Origin: Betaproteobacteria bacterium | Lineage (GTDB): Bacteria; Pseudomonadota; Gammaproteobacteria; Burkholderiales; Burkholderiaceae_C | Reading direction: 5' to 3' | DNA length: 15,532 nt | Assembly (NCBI GenBank): GCA_016704535.1 | Contig: JADIZZ010000015.1 | Location: 1-15,532, forward strand | In this document: positions 13,266 to 15,532 of the stretch, piece by piece | Position numbering within the stretch: the first letter of the stretch is position 1 | How the letters are laid out: every line of letters starts with the position of its first letter | The notes under the pieces: model-generated | What the model was told of the DNA's origin: nothing | The model's database searches: none | What the model saw: only the letters and a program-made list of their open reading frames with translations | Made by a program: the position numbers and the translations under genes

Positions 13266-14160
13266 ATGGGTGACGCGCCACGACCCGCCACCCCCGCGAA
13301 CTTCAATGCGGCTTCGGCATCGGCATCGCTGGTGCCATCGCGCTTCGTGGCGGTGGAGCCTGGCGCAGAGGTGAACTCGTTGGCGCTGCTGGCGACGCCA
13401 TACAACCTCAGCGACGTCATCGGCTGATCTGTGCTGGCCTGGGGCGGCGCGCTGGCCGACCAGCTGCGGCTGATGCACAGCACACCTACGGCTGGAAGCC
13501 GCGCCAAGCATCCTGGCCGCCTTCGTCTGCGCCTTGCTGCTGCTGGTGGCGATGGGTTCGCCAGCCTGGGAAGCGCTGCACCGGCTGCGATCGCCGCAAC
13601 CGATCGAGGGGTGACCATCGTGGTGTTAGCCGGGATCGGCATCGCCGTCAACACCGCTACCGCGCTGCTCTTTACATGCGCGGCAGCAAGACCGACCTGC
13701 CTTTCCGCGGCGCATTCCTGCACGCGGCCGCCGACGCGTCTCGGCCGGCGTGGTCGTCGCCAGCGGCCTGGCGGCGCTGGTCTTCAGGGTGGAGCTGGCT
13801 CGACCCGGTGGTCGGCGCCTGCTCATCGCTGCGGTCATCGTCTGGGGAACGTGGAACCTGTTTCGCCAGTCGCTGCCCCTGCTGCTCGATGGCGATGCCC
13901 GAGCATGTGGACCTGCATGCCGTGCAGGCGCTGCTAGCCGGACTGCCGGGCGTGGCGCGGGTGACCGACCCCCCCGTCTGGGCAATGGGCACCAGCGAGA
14001 CGGCGCTCACCGCGCACCTGGTGATGCCCTGGCGGCGGCAACGATGCCTTCCTGCGCCAGGCCACCGCGGCGCTACACGCGCAGTTCGACATCCACCACG
14101 TGACGCTGCAAGTCACGCGCGAGGCGCTGCAGGCGGCGGCACGCCGCCGCGGCGCGGCCA
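13266..14160 (+). pseudogene. CDF-family cation efflux protein (CzcD-like), heavily frameshifted
   Basis: From ATG 13266 (MGDAPRPATPANFNAA), pieces in changing frames follow the CDF order: VNSLALLATPYNLSDVIG (normally LLADAGHNLSDV, so the metal-binding Asp and His are lost to indels), AWGGALADQL, TIVVLAGIGIAVNTATALLF, then RGSKTDLPFRGAFLHAAADA (the second HxxxD site). VVVASGLAALVF, WSWLDPVV and LIAAVIVWGTWNLFRQSL follow. The cytoplasmic domain gives VDLHAVQALLAGLPGVARV, WAMGTSETALTAHLVMP and FDIHHVTLQVTREALQ. It would have been a six-TM Zn/Cd/Co antiporter. At least six shifts are needed to join the pieces. The end near 14160 is approximate. Confidence 0.75.
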
Positions 14161-14278
14161 GCCGGTGGAATCCCCGCGCACGGTGTCGACCCTGTGCACA
14201 GGCACGACCACGCGCCGGCGCGTGACGGCCGCGCGCGAAGGCTCGCAGTGGACGACTATCAACGTCGCAGCCCGCACC

Positions 14279-14997
14279 ATGCCCGCAACCACAAGGGAAG
14301 CCCACCACACCGACAGCATCCGGCTGGCTGCGCGCCGCCGATGCTGGGCGCCAACGACGGCATCGTCTCCACCGCCGGCGCTGATCGCTCGGCGTGGCCG
14401 CCGCGCGGACGCTGCGCAGAGCGCCGTGCTGGTGGCCGGGGTGGCAGGGCCTGGTGGCCGGCGCGCGATGTCGATGGCCGCCAGGCGAGTACGTCTCGGT
14501 CGGCTCGCAGGCCGATTACCGAGCAGGCCGACCTGGCCCCGCGAACGCCTGGAACTGACCACCGACGGCCCGCGTGAGACCACCGCGCCGAAGCCGGCGA
14601 GCATCACGTGCAGCGCGGTACCGGACGCCGCGCACTGGCGCAACAGGTGGCCGTGCGGCTGATGGCCAGGACGCGCTGGGCGCGCGCACGCGCTGATGAT
14701 CAACGTCTCCCAGGACTGGTGGCGCGCGGCCGCTGCAAGCCGCCCTGGCCTCGGCCACCAGCCTTCACCGTGGGCGCTACGCTTTCGTTAAATACGACCT
14801 GGCTGGCCCCAACTGCCTCGGTCGCCTGGGTGGTGGGTGCCGCGTCGTTGGTCTTCCTGGTGGTGCTGGGCGCGCTGTCGGCCCGGACCGGCGGCGCCGG
14901 CATCACCCGCGGCATCGTGCGTGTCACGCTACGGGGCGCGCTGGCGATGGCACTGACCGCCGGCGTCGGGCGCGTGTTCGGCGTTGAGCCTGAACCC
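14279..14997 (+). pseudogene. VIT1/CCC1-family metal transporter, frameshifted
   Basis: ATG 14279 begins MPATTREAHHTDS. Different frames then give WLRAA, MLGANDGIVSTA (the family's first-TM hallmark), AQSAVLVAGVAG, MSMAA with YVSVGSQAD (the GEYVSV block), RERLELTTDGPRETT, LAQQVAVRLMA and, in a longer readable stretch, FTVGATL, LAPTASVAWVVGAASLVFLV, VLGALSARTGGAGITRGIV and LAMALTAGVGRVFGV. This is the vacuolar iron transporter-like family, which moves Fe or Mn across membranes. At least five small indels separate the pieces. The C-terminal end is set where similarity fades, so it is approximate. It is the last recognisable gene. Confidence 0.72.
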
Positions 14998-15532
14998 TGC
15001 GCTACCGGCACTCCCGCCCGCACCGATGTCCGGGTTCTTCGGGACGTCCACCACCTGGGTCGCGTCAAACTGATGCGCGACGGTGCCACCCGCGGCGCTG
15101 GTTCCAGGCTACTGCCGACAGGGAAAGGACGCGCATCCGCTGATGAGCGAACAACTGCGTACGCTCTACGGCGAGCGGGCGGCGCTGGTAGACGTGCGCC
15201 AGACGGCTACCAACTGAAGAAGACACCTGGCTGCGTGGCGAGTCGCAGGGCAACGCCTGTTGCCCCACGGGCAAGCCGCGCCGGGACAGAAAAACCGGCA
15301 GTTGAAGCCCACTGGCGATTGCCGCCAGCCCGAACAGCACGCACGAGGTTCGATGGAACAATGTGTGCCGATCGGAGTCGCTGGCATCGCCGCCAAACAC
15401 GTCCGGCGTAAGACGGGAACCACGCTATCGAGCACGGTGCCTGAACTCCCGCGGCGCAGGCTGATCGTGTCGCTCATCAAGCACAGCCACAAGGCCATCG
15501 AGATCGACCGGCCGAGCAAAGGATTCCTACCG
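14998..15532. other. 535 bases with no assignable gene
   Basis: Open frames exist on both strands (plus to 15411, minus from 15400 and 15519), but none shows a domain, signal or coherent codon pattern I recognise. Given the indel density just upstream, a real gene could be hidden in shifted frames. RRRLIVSLIKHSHKAIEID near 15450-15510 on the plus strand looks protein-like but is unidentified. Confidence 0.4.

Noticed and set aside
1..15532. CRISPR array or phage structural genes
   Set aside because: No regularly spaced repeats and no capsid, tail, portal or terminase motifs were seen on either strand.

Overview
The window is GC-rich (roughly two-thirds G+C by eye) and reads like an accessory region of a betaproteobacterium, probably Burkholderiales. 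That placement is an inference from codon use, the tRNA-Phe sequence and the kinds of genes, not from a search. It opens inside the 3' end of a tRNA-Phe gene and ends in unassignable sequence, so it may be a whole contig rather than a cut from a finished genome.

Layout. (1) 1-906: tRNA-Phe 3' end, a strong hairpin and an intact SAM methyltransferase gene. (2) 938-2350, minus strand: an AT-richer DUF262 + HNH nuclease gene of the GmrSD/BrxU kind, interrupted by two one-base shifts, with a 42-residue single-TM ORF overlapping its stop codon. (3) 2351-8857, minus strand: pieces of a surface-polysaccharide cluster (GT2 glycosyltransferase, hexapeptide acyltransferase fused to an unknown domain, UDP-glucuronate decarboxylase, GT8 glycosyltransferase). 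They are separated by dead mobile-element pieces: two truncated tyrosine recombinases and an IS91-like transposase tail. (4) 8910-9101: an IS66-like transposase scrap joined in frame to a second, about 95% identical copy of the last 117 bp of the methyltransferase gene. (5) 9174-11618, plus strand: a compact arsenic operon, arsR - arsI (C-As lyase) - arsC - acr3. (6) 11717-14997, plus strand: a TlpA-type thioredoxin, an MBL-fold protein, a CDF cation exporter and a VIT1/CCC1 transporter, all recognisable but broken by many small indels. (7) 14998-15532: nothing assignable.

How it fits together. The ars operon should make one detoxification unit: ArsR senses arsenite, ArsI demethylates trivalent organoarsenicals to arsenite, ArsC reduces arsenate, and Acr3 exports arsenite. 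The thioredoxin, MBL protein and two cation transporters downstream look like a metal/redox extension. The polysaccharide genes suggest UDP-xylose production and its use in a glycan, but the cluster is incomplete.

The most informative structural signal is the pair of methyltransferase 3' ends bracketing about 8.2 kb. It predicts that a relative without the island has the methyltransferase gene directly next to arsR. The second major signal is the spread of one-base indels, often in homopolymers, which become very dense after about 12.3 kb. Either the read quality is poor or that part is decaying, and any claim resting on those reading frames needs resequencing. I did not find a clear new multi-gene system. 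The best candidates for something undescribed are the DUF262-HNH gene with its coupled TM microprotein and the acyltransferase fusion.
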